64,000 bases of DNA from Nonomuraea jabiensis (GTDB taxonomy: Bacteria > Actinomycetota > Actinomycetes > Streptosporangiales > Streptosporangiaceae). Every line of letters starts with the position of its first letter. Position 1 is the stretch's first letter. The notes under the pieces were generated by a model, which was not told the DNA's origin, searched no databases, and saw nothing but the letters and a program-made list of their open reading frames with translations. The stretch lies in assembly GCF_014204795.1 (NCBI RefSeq), contig NZ_JACHMB010000001.1, forward strand, positions 12,862,501 through 12,926,500, written 5' to 3'. The translations under genes were made by a program, and so were the position numbers. Shown piece after piece: positions 50,752 to 60,441 of the stretch.

Positions 50752-53472
50752 TCAGGACAGCCGCCGGGGGCCTCCGTCGAGGCGCGGGCCGGCCGGGGTG
50801 CGGAGGGTGGCGCGGGCGCCGAGGACGATGACCCCCGACTCTCCGACGAGCACCTGGTCCAGGTCCAGCCGGGCCACCTCCGGCAGGTCGTTGGCCAGGC
50901 GGCCGACGCGTACCAGGAGGTCCTCCAGGGCGTCCACGGCCACGGGAGGGTAGCCGTACTCGCCGAAGAGCAGCGGGGCCGCGCGGACGGAACGCACGAG
51001 CCCGGCGGCGTCCTCGTGGGTCAGCGGGGCCAGGCGGAAGCCCTGGTCGAGGAGGAGGCGCGCGGTCACCTCGCCGAGCCCGAACGAGACGAAGGGGCCG
51101 AACGCGGGGTCCTCGACGACGCCCACGACGGTCGGGACGGCCGGCTGCGGCGCCATGCGCTGGACCGCCAGCTCGACGCGTTCGCCCAGCTGGTCGGCGA
51201 ACTCGGCGTAGGCGTGGCGGACCATCTCGGGCCCGGTCAGGCCGAGCCGCACGGTGCCCGCGCGCCGCGAGGCGCCGGGGTCGGCCACCTTGAGCACCAC
51301 CGGCCAGCCGAGCCGCTCGGCCGCCTTGACCGCCTCGTCCGGCGAGCGCACCACTTCGGCGGACCAGACGGCGAGGCCGTAGCAGGACAGGAGCTCGGCG
51401 GCGTCCACCTCGACCGGCGGCCCCGGCTGCGCGAACGCCTCCGGCGGCGCGGCGGGGCCCTCCCCCTCGTCCGGAGCGCCGGTCGTGGTGAGGGCCGCCT
51501 GGACGAGAGCCTTGGCGCGGACGGTGTCGATGCCGTCGAGCTCCGGCAGCGGCACCGCCGGATGGGCGAACCACTTCGCGTAGCGGACCACGTGGGCCAG
51601 CGCCCGCACGGCCTCCTCGGGCGCCGCGTACGAGGGGATCGAGCCGCGCGAGGGCGCCGTCCCGCACCCCGGCGGGCCGGTCTCGACGCGCAGGGCCGGG
51701 TGCATGCCCAGATGCCCCTGGAACGTCGCCAGCACCGGCTTGCCGGAGTCCTTCGAGACCCGCAGCAGCTCGGCCGCCACCGCGTCCGTGTCGCCGGGGA
51801 TGGGCGGCATGTAGATCACGACGGCGGCGTCCACGTCGGGCGAGGCCAGCTCGCCGGCGAGGGCCGCGCCGAACTCCGAGGCGCCGGCGGCGGCGCCCAG
51901 GTTGACCGGCGAGCGGGGTTCGAGGCCGGCGGCGAGGCAGGCGTCGGCGGCCAGGAGGCCGAGCGCGTCGGAGTTGGTCACGAGCGCGACCCGCGGCCCG
52001 GCCGGCAGCGGCTGGTAGGCCAGCAGCTGGCCCACGTCGAACAGCTGGATGAGGTCGTCGACCCTGATCAGCCCCGCCTGCTCGAACAGCGAGCTGATCG
52101 CCGAGTCGGGCAGCCGCAGCTCCTCCGCCGAGTGCCCGGCGGGGGTGCCGCCGCTCTTGACCACCACGACCGGCTTCCTGCGGGCGATGCGCCTGGCCAG
52201 CCGGGTGAACTTGCGCGGATTGCCGAGCGACTCCAGGTAGAGCAGGATCACCTCGGTCGAGTCGTCCTCCTCCCAGTACTGCAGGAGGTCGTTGCCGGAG
52301 ACGTCGGCCCGGTTGCCCGCGGAGACGAACGTCGAGATGCCCATGCCGCGCTGGGCCACCCGCTGGAGCAGCGCCGTGCCGAGCGCGCCCGACTGGCTGA
52401 AGAACCCCACCTTGCCCCGGCACGGCAGGGTGGCGGCGAGGGTCGCGTTGAGCTGGACGGCGGGGTCGGTGTTGGCGATGCCGAGGCAGTTGGGGCCCAC
52501 GACGCGCAGCCCGTACGAGCGCGCGAGGCGCGCCAGCTCGTCCTGCCTGGCCTTGCCCTCCGGGCCCGTCTCCCCGAACCCCGAGGAGACCACCACCAGC
52601 CCGTGCACGCCCTTCTCCGCGCACTCCTTGACCACGTCGATCACGCCGGAGGCGGGCACGGCCACCACGGCCAGGTCGACGTCGCCGTCGATGGCCCCCA
52701 CGCTCGGGTAGGCCCGCACGCCCGCCACGGCCCGCACCTCCCGGTGCACCGGGTAGACGGGGCCGGTGAAGTCGGCGCCCAGCAGGTTGCGCAGGACGGT
52801 CTGGCCGACCCCGCCGGGCTCGCGGGAGGCGCCGATGACGGCGACCGAGCCGGGGGCGAGCAGCCGGGCGATGGAGCGGGACTCGGCGCGGTGCTCGCGG
52901 GCGAGCGTCACCTCCGTCGAGGTCTCGGTGGGGGTGAGGTCGAGCGTCATGCGTACGACGCCGTCCTCGAACTGGCTCTGGGCCGTGTAACCGGCCTGGC
53001 GCAGCAGGCCCGTCATGCGCATGTTGGCGGGCAGGACGTCGGCGACGAAGCGTTCGATGCCGTTCTCGCGGGCCGTGGCGGCCAGGTGCTCCAGGAGCAC
53101 GGAGGCCACTCCCCTGCCCTGGTGGGCATCCTCGACGAGGAAGGCGATCTCGGCCTCACCGGGACCGGTGCGGTCGTAGCGGATGACGGCGACCATCTCG
53201 GCGCCGATGGTGGCGATCAGCGCGACCCGGTTGACGTAGTCGACGTTGGTGAACCGCTCGACCTCCCGGTCGGACAGCCGGGGCCTCGGTCCGAAAAACC
53301 GGAAATAGATCGACTCGTCTGACAGCCGCGAGTAGAAAGAGCGGAGGCGATCGGCGTCGGCGGGCTTGATCGGGCGGACGTGCGCGGTGCCTCCGTCGGC
53401 CAGAACGACGTCGGCCTCCCAGTGGGCCGGATAGTGTGCCTCCACAGTGTCGAGCGTAAACCCGCATTCCAT
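50752..53472 (-). CDS. GNAT acetyltransferase fused to ADP-forming acyl-CoA synthetase (Pat-like)
   Basis: A 906-aa fusion. Residues about 20-180 are a GNAT domain (VRPIKPADADRLRSFYSRLS; VEDAHQGRGVASVLLEHL is the acetyl-CoA loop). About 200-330 is a CoA-binding Rossmann domain (VAVIGASREPGGVGQTVLRN). About 340-560 is a ligase-CoA domain (GKVGFFSQSGALG; ALVTNSDALGLLAADAC). The C-terminal 220 residues are an ATP-grasp (LGWPVVLKVADPGASRR). Such fusions are protein lysine acetyltransferases that regulate acetyl-CoA synthetase. GNAT is N-terminal here, the reverse of Salmonella Pat. The start lacks a clear ribosome binding site. Confidence 0.9.
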   Translation of the reverse strand: MECGFTLDTVEAHYPAHWEADVVLADGGTAHVRPIKPADADRLRSFYSRLSDESIYFRFFGPRPRLSDREVERFTNVDYVNRVALIATIGAEMVAVIRYDRTGPGEAEIAFLVEDAHQGRGVASVLLEHLAATARENGIERFVADVLPANMRMTGLLRQAGYTAQSQFEDGVVRMTLDLTPTETSTEVTLAREHRAESRSIARLLAPGSVAVIGASREPGGVGQTVLRNLLGADFTGPVYPVHREVRAVAGVRAYPSVGAIDGDVDLAVVAVPASGVIDVVKECAEKGVHGLVVVSSGFGETGPEGKARQDELARLARSYGLRVVGPNCLGIANTDPAVQLNATLAATLPCRGKVGFFSQSGALGTALLQRVAQRGMGISTFVSAGNRADVSGNDLLQYWEEDDSTEVILLYLESLGNPRKFTRLARRIARRKPVVVVKSGGTPAGHSAEELRLPDSAISSLFEQAGLIRVDDLIQLFDVGQLLAYQPLPAGPRVALVTNSDALGLLAADACLAAGLEPRSPVNLGAAAGASEFGAALAGELASPDVDAAVVIYMPPIPGDTDAVAAELLRVSKDSGKPVLATFQGHLGMHPALRVETGPPGCGTAPSRGSIPSYAAPEEAVRALAHVVRYAKWFAHPAVPLPELDGIDTVRAKALVQAALTTTGAPDEGEGPAAPPEAFAQPGPPVEVDAAELLSCYGLAVWSAEVVRSPDEAVKAAERLGWPVVLKVADPGASRRAGTVRLGLTGPEMVRHAYAEFADQLGERVELAVQRMAPQPAVPTVVGVVEDPAFGPFVSFGLGEVTARLLLDQGFRLAPLTHEDAAGLVRSVRAAPLLFGEYGYPPVAVDALEDLLVRVGRLANDLPEVARLDLDQVLVGESGVIVLGARATLRTPAGPRLDGGPRRLS

Positions 53473-53613
53473 ATGCCAAGACCGGAGCCCCTGTTGGGCA
53501 ACGCTTGTGCATCGACTGCAGCCCGGTGTCCTGGGACCGCCCCACGGGCAGCCCGGAAGCTGTTACTTTTGCCGTGGCCAGGCTCGTTCTGAAGGCAGCA
53601 AGGTGGTGACATC

Positions 53614-54507
53614 ATGACGCGGGTCGTCGTGGTGGGCGATCTCATGACCGACGCGGTCGCGCGCGCCCGTTATGCGCTCGCCAGGGCGAGCGACACCCCG
53701 GCGATCGTGACCATGCACGGCGGCGGCTCGGGGGCCAACATCGCCTCGTGGCTGGCCGTCGAGGGCGGCGAGGTGGCCTTCATCGGCCGCAGGGGCGCCG
53801 ACATCACGGGGCGCAACCGTGACATGGAGCTGATGGGCTACGGCGTCGACGCCCGGCTCGTCATGGACCCGGAGCGGCCCACCGGCACCTGCGTGGTGCT
53901 CGTCACGCACAAGGGCGAGCGCACCATGCTCTCCGACCCCGGCGCCAACGCCGCGCTGTCGCCCGAGGACCTGCCGCGCGACCTGTTCTCCAGTGGCGCC
54001 CACCTCCACCTGTCCGGCTACACGCTGATCAACGAGGGCTCGCGCGACGCGGGCCTGGCCGCGCTCGACATGGCCAGGCGCGGCGGGATGTCGATCTCGG
54101 TCGACTGCGCCTCGTCGGCGCCGCTGGAGCGTACGGGCGCCGAGTCGTTCCTGGAGTGGACCAGCGGGGCCAAGCTGCTGTTCGCCAACATCGACCAGGC
54201 CAAGGTGCTGACCGGCCGCGACGACGCCGAGGCCGCCGCCAAGGTGCTGACCGCGTGGTTCCCGCAGGTCGTCATCAAGATGACCGCCGAAGGCGCGCTG
54301 TGGTACGCCAACGGCCGCCCCGAGCCGGTCCGGGTGGCCGCCGAGCCGGTCGACAAGATCGTGGACGGCACGGGCGCCGGAGACGCGTTCTGCGCCGGGT
54401 TCCTGCCCGTCTGGCTGGCGGGCAAGCCGCCGGCCGAGTCGCTGGCCGCGGGCTGCCGCCTGGCCTCGAAGGCCATCATGCACCTGGGCGCGCGCCCGCC
54501 GTTCTAG
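53614..54507 (+). CDS. PfkB-family carbohydrate kinase
   Basis: A 297-aa ribokinase-fold sugar or nucleoside kinase. MHGGGSGANIASWLAVEGGEV is the sugar-binding N-terminal motif; the catalytic anion-hole motif is VDGTGAGDAFCAGFLPV with Asp as base. LVTHKGERTMLSDPGAN and VIKMTAEGALWY are other family blocks. AAGGTGG sits 7 nt upstream of ATG 53614. The substrate could be ribose, adenosine, pseudouridine or another sugar; context does not decide. Confidence 0.87.
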   Translation: MTRVVVVGDLMTDAVARARYALARASDTPAIVTMHGGGSGANIASWLAVEGGEVAFIGRRGADITGRNRDMELMGYGVDARLVMDPERPTGTCVVLVTHKGERTMLSDPGANAALSPEDLPRDLFSSGAHLHLSGYTLINEGSRDAGLAALDMARRGGMSISVDCASSAPLERTGAESFLEWTSGAKLLFANIDQAKVLTGRDDAEAAAKVLTAWFPQVVIKMTAEGALWYANGRPEPVRVAAEPVDKIVDGTGAGDAFCAGFLPVWLAGKPPAESLAAGCRLASKAIMHLGARPPF

Positions 54508-54587
54508 TCCCGTAGGTCTCCATGGTGAGCGGTCCCCGCACCGCTATGGTGGAGAAAATCGGGATGAGCGCGAAATAAGGGAGCCGG

Positions 54588-57296
54588 ATGCGCGGCGTGC
54601 GTCCGTTACGGCCGGGCGATCCCACGTCGGTGGGTTCGTACAAGGTCACCGGCTTTCTCGGCGAGGGCGGTCAGGGCAGCGTCTACCTCGGCGTCTCCCC
54701 TTCCGGCGAGCAGGTCGCGATCAAGCTGCTGCACGCCCGGTTCGCCGACGACGAGCAGGCGGTACGCCGCTTCCGCCGCGAGGCCGAGGCGGCCCGGCGG
54801 GTGGCCGAGTTCTGCACGGCACGCGTGCTCGAGGTCGGAGCGGTCAACGACCAGCCCTTCATCGTCGGCGAGTACGTCGACGGGCCCTCCCTGCAGCACC
54901 AGGTCACCAAGGAGGGCCCCGTCCAGGGCCCGGCGCTCATGCGGCTGGCGATCACCACCGCCACGGCCCTGGTGGCCATCCACGGGTCCGGGGTCGTCCA
55001 CCGGGACTTCAAGCCCAGCAACGTGCTGCTCGGCCCGGACGGGCCCCGCGTGATCGACTTCGGCATCGCCCGGGCGCTCGACATCAGCCAGAGCCTGACC
55101 ACCAGCATCGTGGGGACGCCCGCGTTCATGGCTCCCGAGCAGTTCCTCGGGGGGGCCTCGCCGGCGAGCGACGTGTTCGCCTGGGCGGGCACCATGATCT
55201 TCGCCGCCACCGGGCGCGGGGCCTTCGGCTTCGGGCCGCTGCCCGTGGTCATGCACCGCATCCTCAACCTCGACGCCGACCTGAACGGCGTGCCGGCGGA
55301 GATCGCGCCGCTGCTGTGGGCCTGCCTGGCCAAGGACCCCCGGCGCCGCCCCACCGCCGAGCAGCTGATGCGGGACCTCATCCGCGCCGGCGCCGCCCCG
55401 CCACCCGCTCCCTCGGCGCCCGCGCCGGCCCCTCCGGCAGCGCAGCCCGTCAGCAGCCCGCAGGCGATCGGGGGGCACTTCCGCCCAGGGCCGTATCCGG
55501 CCAGCGGCCCCGTACGGCCGCCCGCGCCGGGGGCCACGACCGAGCCCTCGCGGCGGCACGGGCAGCGCAGGGCGCTGGTCTCGATCGGGGCGGCGGCCAC
55601 CGCTCTGGTAACCGGGGTCGCGGTGTGGCTCGTGGCGCGCAGCCATCCCGAGGACTTCTCCCCGAACCCCACACCCACGTCCTCGCAGGTGGCGGCCTTC
55701 GGGACGGCCGTGACGTCCGTGGCCGACCCTTCGGCCAGGAAGGGCGGGACCCTGCGGGTTGTCTCGCCGTACGAGCTCGAGTCCGTCGATCCGGGGAACA
55801 TGTACATGCCGGATTCCCTGAACCTGGTGCGGCTCTACGGGCGTTCGCTGACGATGTTCAAGCCGGCGCCGGGAGCCGCCGGGACGCAGATCGTGCCGGA
55901 CCTGGCCGAATCGCTCGGTGTGCCGGGCGACGGCGGCAAGACCTGGACGTACAAACTCCGACAAGGCGTGAAATATCAGGACGGAACGCCGGTCACCTCC
56001 GAGGACGTCAAGTACGCGATCCTGCGGAGCATGGATCCCTCCCGCAACCTGGGATCGCCCTACTTCGAGCTCATGCTCGACCTCCCCTCCGGCTACCAGG
56101 GCCCCGCCAAGTCACCGAACGCGAACACCGACGCGGCCATCCAGACCCCCGACGACCGGACGATCGTCTTCCGCCTCAGGCGGCCGTACGCGACGTTCGA
56201 CGACGTCGTGCAGCTCCCCGAGACCGTCCCCGTGCCGCAGGCCAAGGACACGCGGGAGACCGTCCTCGCCTCGGGCCCGTACAAGATCGAGAGCGTGTCC
56301 GCCGACAAGAAGCAGGTCGTCCTCACCCGCAACGACCAGTGGGCCGCCGCCACGGACCCCAACCGCAACGCGCTCCCCGACCGGTACGAGATCGACTACC
56401 AGGTCGCCGACGCCGAGCAGCGGCTGCGGGCCGGAACGGCCGATTTCGGCTTCTTGAACACCTCGGCGAGCACCGAGGCCGCGGCGCTCGGCGATCCGGC
56501 GCTCAGGAAACGGGCCGACGTCCCGGTGGGCACGTCCGTGCGCATGCTGGCGATCAACCCGCAGGTGGCGCCGTTCGACAAGGTCGACTGCCGCAGGGCG
56601 GTGGTCCGCGCGCTCAACCTCAAGAACCTCGCCCGCGCGTTCGGCGCCGGACCGGCACAGTCCCCGCTGCCCACCTCGCTCGTGCCGCCCACGGTCGCCG
56701 GCGGTCGCTGGCGCGATCCGAACCTGAAGGCCGAGGGCGACCAGCAGGCCGCCAAGCAGTCGCTGGCCGCGTGCGGGAAACCGTCGGGGTTCTCCACCGA
56801 CTACGTCTATCGGGACCTGGGCACCGACAAGCAGATCGCCGAAGTCGTACAGCACGACCTCGCCGCGATCGGCATCGAGGTCACGCTGCGGCAGGTCTCC
56901 CCCGCGGAGTTCCACAAGACCTACGGCGGCAACCCCGGCAACCTCAAGCGGCAGGGCATCGGCCTGATCCCCAAGTCCTGGGCGCCTGACTGGCCCGATC
57001 CCGAGTCGTTCCTGTCGTCGATCGCCGACAGCAGGCAGATCACCGACACGTATTCGTTCAACGTGAGCGTCCGCGTCAAGGCGATCGACGACCTCATGGA
57101 CCGGGCCAGGGCCGAGCTCGACGCGGGCAAGCGGGCCGCCCTGTGGACCGAGGTGGAGCGGAAGCTCGCCGACGAAGCCGTGCTCGTGCCGCTGGTCTGG
57201 GTGTGCCCGGTGCTGCTACGCGGCCAGAACGCCGCCAACGTCCACGTCAGCCCCGTCTACGGCAACTACGACCTGCTCACCATGGGCCTCAAGTAG
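54588..57296 (+). CDS. Ser/Thr protein kinase fused to a family 5 extracellular solute-binding domain
   Basis: A 902-aa receptor-like kinase. Residues 18-270 are a Hanks-type kinase: GEGGQGSV loop, Lys46 (VAIKLL), HRD catalytic Asp140 (VVHRDFKPSN), DFG Asp157 (VIDFGIARA) and GTPAFMAPEQ. A Pro-rich linker leads to one TM helix (about 329-350, SIGAAATALVTGVAVWLVA). The outside part (about 385-902) is an SBP5 peptide/opine-binding domain (GGTLRVVSPYELESVDPGNM; YKLRQGVKYQDGTPVTSEDV). Peptide binding outside could regulate the kinase inside. AGGGAG lies 5 nt upstream of ATG 54588. Confidence 0.92.
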   Translation: MRGVRPLRPGDPTSVGSYKVTGFLGEGGQGSVYLGVSPSGEQVAIKLLHARFADDEQAVRRFRREAEAARRVAEFCTARVLEVGAVNDQPFIVGEYVDGPSLQHQVTKEGPVQGPALMRLAITTATALVAIHGSGVVHRDFKPSNVLLGPDGPRVIDFGIARALDISQSLTTSIVGTPAFMAPEQFLGGASPASDVFAWAGTMIFAATGRGAFGFGPLPVVMHRILNLDADLNGVPAEIAPLLWACLAKDPRRRPTAEQLMRDLIRAGAAPPPAPSAPAPAPPAAQPVSSPQAIGGHFRPGPYPASGPVRPPAPGATTEPSRRHGQRRALVSIGAAATALVTGVAVWLVARSHPEDFSPNPTPTSSQVAAFGTAVTSVADPSARKGGTLRVVSPYELESVDPGNMYMPDSLNLVRLYGRSLTMFKPAPGAAGTQIVPDLAESLGVPGDGGKTWTYKLRQGVKYQDGTPVTSEDVKYAILRSMDPSRNLGSPYFELMLDLPSGYQGPAKSPNANTDAAIQTPDDRTIVFRLRRPYATFDDVVQLPETVPVPQAKDTRETVLASGPYKIESVSADKKQVVLTRNDQWAAATDPNRNALPDRYEIDYQVADAEQRLRAGTADFGFLNTSASTEAAALGDPALRKRADVPVGTSVRMLAINPQVAPFDKVDCRRAVVRALNLKNLARAFGAGPAQSPLPTSLVPPTVAGGRWRDPNLKAEGDQQAAKQSLAACGKPSGFSTDYVYRDLGTDKQIAEVVQHDLAAIGIEVTLRQVSPAEFHKTYGGNPGNLKRQGIGLIPKSWAPDWPDPESFLSSIADSRQITDTYSFNVSVRVKAIDDLMDRARAELDAGKRAALWTEVERKLADEAVLVPLVWVCPVLLRGQNAANVHVSPVYGNYDLLTMGLK

Positions 57297-57301
57297 GCGC
57301 C

Positions 57302-59407
57302 TCACGAGGTGACCGCCAGGGCGAGCGGGAGGACCGCCGGCGCGCCCGCGTGCCGGATCAGGGCCGCCCCCAGCGTCATCGTCCACCCCGTGTCGACGCG
57401 GTCGTCCACCAGCAGCACCGGCCCGCCGCACTGCGCGATCGAGGCGCCCAGCTCCTTGGGCATGGCGAGCGTCCCCCGGACCGCCTGCACCCGCTTGGCG
57501 CTGTTGAACTGCTGCCCGGGCGCTCCCGCCCGATAGCCCAGCTCGCCGAGGTAGGACAGCCGGCCCACGGACGCCAGCCGCTCGGCGAAGCTCCGCACCA
57601 GCGTGGGGCGCGTCGCGGACGGAACGCTGACCACGGCCACGGGCCGCTCGCGCCAGTCCCAGGCCGCCAGCACCTGCACCACGGCCTTGAACACGTCGTC
57701 GGGCACCGGCCCGTCGCCCTCGTGGAACAGCTCCCGCAGCCGGTTGCCCCAGCCGATGTCGGTCAGCCGCCCGAGCGCGCGACCGGGCTCGGCGCCCAGC
57801 TCCGGCTTGATCCGCCCGGACAGGTCGGCCAGCCCGGTGGGCCACTGCCTGCGGGCCTCGATCTCGACGCCGGGCCTGCTCAGCCGCTGGCGGGCGCCCT
57901 CGACGGCCTGTGCGGCGATCTCCGGCGAGCGGTGCCGCCCGGTGCAGTTGTCGCAGCGCCCGCACGGGGTGGCGCTCTCGTCGTCGAGGTGCCTGCGCAG
58001 GTACTGCTCCCGGCACTCGGACGTCGTCAGGTAGCCCAGCATGGCCTCCTGCTCGGCCCTGCGCTCGGCGGCGATGCGGGTGTAGCGCTCGGCGTCGTAC
58101 GCCCACGGTTCGCCGGTGGCCTCCCAGCCGCCCTTGACCCGGCGGACCGCGCCGTCCACGTCGAGCACCTTGAGCATCATCTCCAGCCGGCTGCGGCTGA
58201 GGTCGACCGCCGTCTCCAGCGCCGGGGTGGACATGACGCCGCGCTCTTCGAGCGTCTGGAGCGTGGTCCGTACGACGGGCTCGGGCGGGAAGGCCAGCGA
58301 GGCGAAATATGACCAGATATCCCGATCCTCGGTGCCCGGCAGCAGGATCACCTCGGCCCGCTCGACCCCGCGCCCGGCCCGGCCGACCTGCTGGTAGTAG
58401 GCGACGGGCGACTGCGGCGCGCCCACGTGCACCACGAAGCCCAGGTCCGGCTTGTCGAACCCCATCCCCAGCGCGCTCGTCGCCACCAGCGCCTTGAGCT
58501 TGTTGGTCAGCAGCGCCTCCTCGGCGGCCAGCCGCTCGGCCGGCTCGGTCTGCCCGGAGTAGGCGGCCACCTCGAACCCCTGGTCGCGCAGGTAGCCGGC
58601 GATCTCGTGGGCGGCGGCGACAGTGAGGGTGTAGACGATGCCGGAGCCGGGCAGCTCGCGCAGCGTCTGCGCCAGCCAGGCCAGCCGCTGCTCGGCGGTG
58701 GGCAGGCGGACCACGCTCAGATGCAGGCTCTCCCGCTCCAGCGCCCCGCGCAGCACCAGCGTGCCGTCGCCGTCGTCGCCGGGCAGGCGCATCTGCTCGG
58801 CCACGTCACGGGTGACGCGGGCGTTGGCGGTGGCGGTGGTGGCCAGGACGGGGATGCCCGGCGGCAGCTCCTCGAACAGCGTGGCCAGCCGGCGGTAGTC
58901 CGGCCGGAAGTCGTGGCCCCAGTCGGAGATGCAGTGGGCCTCGTCCACCACCACCAGCCCGGCGCTCTCGGCCAGCTCGGGCAGGACGTTGTCGCGGAAG
59001 TCGGGGTTGTTGAGCCGCTCGGGACTGACCAGCAGCACGTCGACCATGCCCTCGGCGACCTCGCCGTAGATCTCCTCCCACGCCTCGGGGTTGGCGGAGT
59101 TGATCGTGACGGCCCTGATGCCGGCCCGCTCGGCGGCGGCGATCTGGTTGCGCATGAGCGCCAGCAGCGGCGAGACGATGACCGTGGGGCCCTCGCCGAG
59201 CTCGCGCAGGAGCGCGGTGGCCACGAAGTAGACGGCCGACTTGCCCCAGCCGGTGCGCTGCACGACGAGCACCCGCCGCCGATCCAGGACCAGCGCCTTG
59301 ATCGCGGCCCACTGGTCGTCGCGCAGCACGGCGTGCTCCCCGGCCAGGGCCCGCAACCGCTCCTCGGCCTCTTCACGCAGCATCGCGACATCGGGGGCTT
59401 CACTCAT
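57302..59407 (-). CDS. RecQ-family DNA helicase with C-terminal phosphoribosyltransferase-like segment
   Basis: A 701-aa protein. The helicase core has Walker A Lys56 (VQRTGWGKSAVYF), DEAH at 155-158 (VVVDEAHCISDWGHDFRPDY), TTATAN and QVGRAGRGVERAE. The RecQ zinc module is CREQYLRRHLDDESATPCGRCDNC. The final 120 residues resemble a type I PRTase: VPSATRPTLVRSFAERL, then VLLVDDRVDTGWTMTLGAALIR (667-688), which is a PRPP-binding loop. Such RecQ-PRTase proteins occur in actinobacteria; the role of the C-terminal segment is unknown. Convergent with the kinase gene, 5 nt apart. Confidence 0.9.
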   Translation of the reverse strand: MSEAPDVAMLREEAEERLRALAGEHAVLRDDQWAAIKALVLDRRRVLVVQRTGWGKSAVYFVATALLRELGEGPTVIVSPLLALMRNQIAAAERAGIRAVTINSANPEAWEEIYGEVAEGMVDVLLVSPERLNNPDFRDNVLPELAESAGLVVVDEAHCISDWGHDFRPDYRRLATLFEELPPGIPVLATTATANARVTRDVAEQMRLPGDDGDGTLVLRGALERESLHLSVVRLPTAEQRLAWLAQTLRELPGSGIVYTLTVAAAHEIAGYLRDQGFEVAAYSGQTEPAERLAAEEALLTNKLKALVATSALGMGFDKPDLGFVVHVGAPQSPVAYYQQVGRAGRGVERAEVILLPGTEDRDIWSYFASLAFPPEPVVRTTLQTLEERGVMSTPALETAVDLSRSRLEMMLKVLDVDGAVRRVKGGWEATGEPWAYDAERYTRIAAERRAEQEAMLGYLTTSECREQYLRRHLDDESATPCGRCDNCTGRHRSPEIAAQAVEGARQRLSRPGVEIEARRQWPTGLADLSGRIKPELGAEPGRALGRLTDIGWGNRLRELFHEGDGPVPDDVFKAVVQVLAAWDWRERPVAVVSVPSATRPTLVRSFAERLASVGRLSYLGELGYRAGAPGQQFNSAKRVQAVRGTLAMPKELGASIAQCGGPVLLVDDRVDTGWTMTLGAALIRHAGAPAVLPLALAVTS

Positions 59408-59461
59408 GCCCCCCTTGTTACCAGCTTTCTCCGACGGAATGGGCCAGTGGGCCGCAAGCCG

Positions 59462-60283
59462 CTACTTGTCGGCGTGCTCGGGGAAGGCGTTGATGGTGAC
59501 GCGGTGCATGCGGCGGCGCTCGGTGTAGTCGGCCACCGCGTAGTGCTGGGTCGGGCGGTTGTCCCAGAACGCCAGCGTGCCGGGCCGCCACCGCAGCCTG
59601 AGCTGGTACTCCGGCGAGCGGATGTGGTCGATCAGGAGCGGCAGCAGCGCCTCGTTCTCCCGGTCCGTCAGCCCCACCAGGCGGGTCGTGGAGGCGCGGT
59701 TGACGAAGAGGGCCTTGCGGCCGGTCTCCGGGTGCACGCGCACCACCGGGCGCTCCACCGGCGGCCACTTGGCCTGGATCTCGGCCAGGTCGAACGGGTG
59801 CCCCTTCGCGATCGCCTTCTTCATCGACATCGTGATGTCGTGCACGGCGGTCAGCTCGTCGCACAGCCGCTGCAGCGACGGCGAGAGCGTCTCGTACGCC
59901 AGGTAGGTGTTCGCCCAGCACGTGTCCCCGCCCACGCTGGGCAGCTGGACGCAGCGGAGCAGGGAGCCCATCGGCGGGGTGGGCTCGAAGGTGTTGTCGC
60001 TGTGCCACTCGTCCCCGCCCTCGCCCTTCGGCGAGGTCTGGTCGAGGACGTGGATGGGGCTGGTGGAGTCCTTCTTGAAGGCGGGGTGGTTGAGCGTGCC
60101 GAAGTTCAGGGCGAACTGCAGGTGCTGTTCGTCGTCGATGTGCTGGTCGCGGAAGAACAGCACGAGGTGCCTGAGCCAGCCGGCCCGCAGGGTGGCGACC
60201 TCTTCCTGCGACAGCGGTTTGCGCAGATCGACCCCGGTGACCTCGGCGCCGATGTGCATGGTCACGGGATGGAACTCGATCAT
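59462..60283 (-). CDS. TauD/TfdA-family Fe(II)/2-oxoglutarate dioxygenase
   Basis: A 273-aa dioxygenase. The iron ligands are His and Asp in DEWHSDNTF and a distal His in FWDNRPTQHYAVADY; a 2-oxoglutarate-binding Arg is in MHRVTI. The start MIEFHPVTMHIGAEVTGVDL is the TauD N-terminal pattern. ATG 60283 is chosen because GGAGG lies 4 nt upstream. It probably uses taurine, an alkylsulfonate, or another small carboxylate; sequence alone does not say which. Confidence 0.88.
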   Translation of the reverse strand: MIEFHPVTMHIGAEVTGVDLRKPLSQEEVATLRAGWLRHLVLFFRDQHIDDEQHLQFALNFGTLNHPAFKKDSTSPIHVLDQTSPKGEGGDEWHSDNTFEPTPPMGSLLRCVQLPSVGGDTCWANTYLAYETLSPSLQRLCDELTAVHDITMSMKKAIAKGHPFDLAEIQAKWPPVERPVVRVHPETGRKALFVNRASTTRLVGLTDRENEALLPLLIDHIRSPEYQLRLRWRPGTLAFWDNRPTQHYAVADYTERRRMHRVTINAFPEHADK

Positions 60284-60441
60284 GACGCCTCCGGATACAG
60301 GTGGGAACCCTCGGCCCGAACGTACGACCCAAGCAATTGCTTGGTCAAGGGTCGTTCCGGAGAGCCTTCCGTACACGCCGGTCGCGACTTGTGACGCCAA
60401 CGAGTCGCGGGCACCCGAATACCTTCGGCACAATGTTCGAC

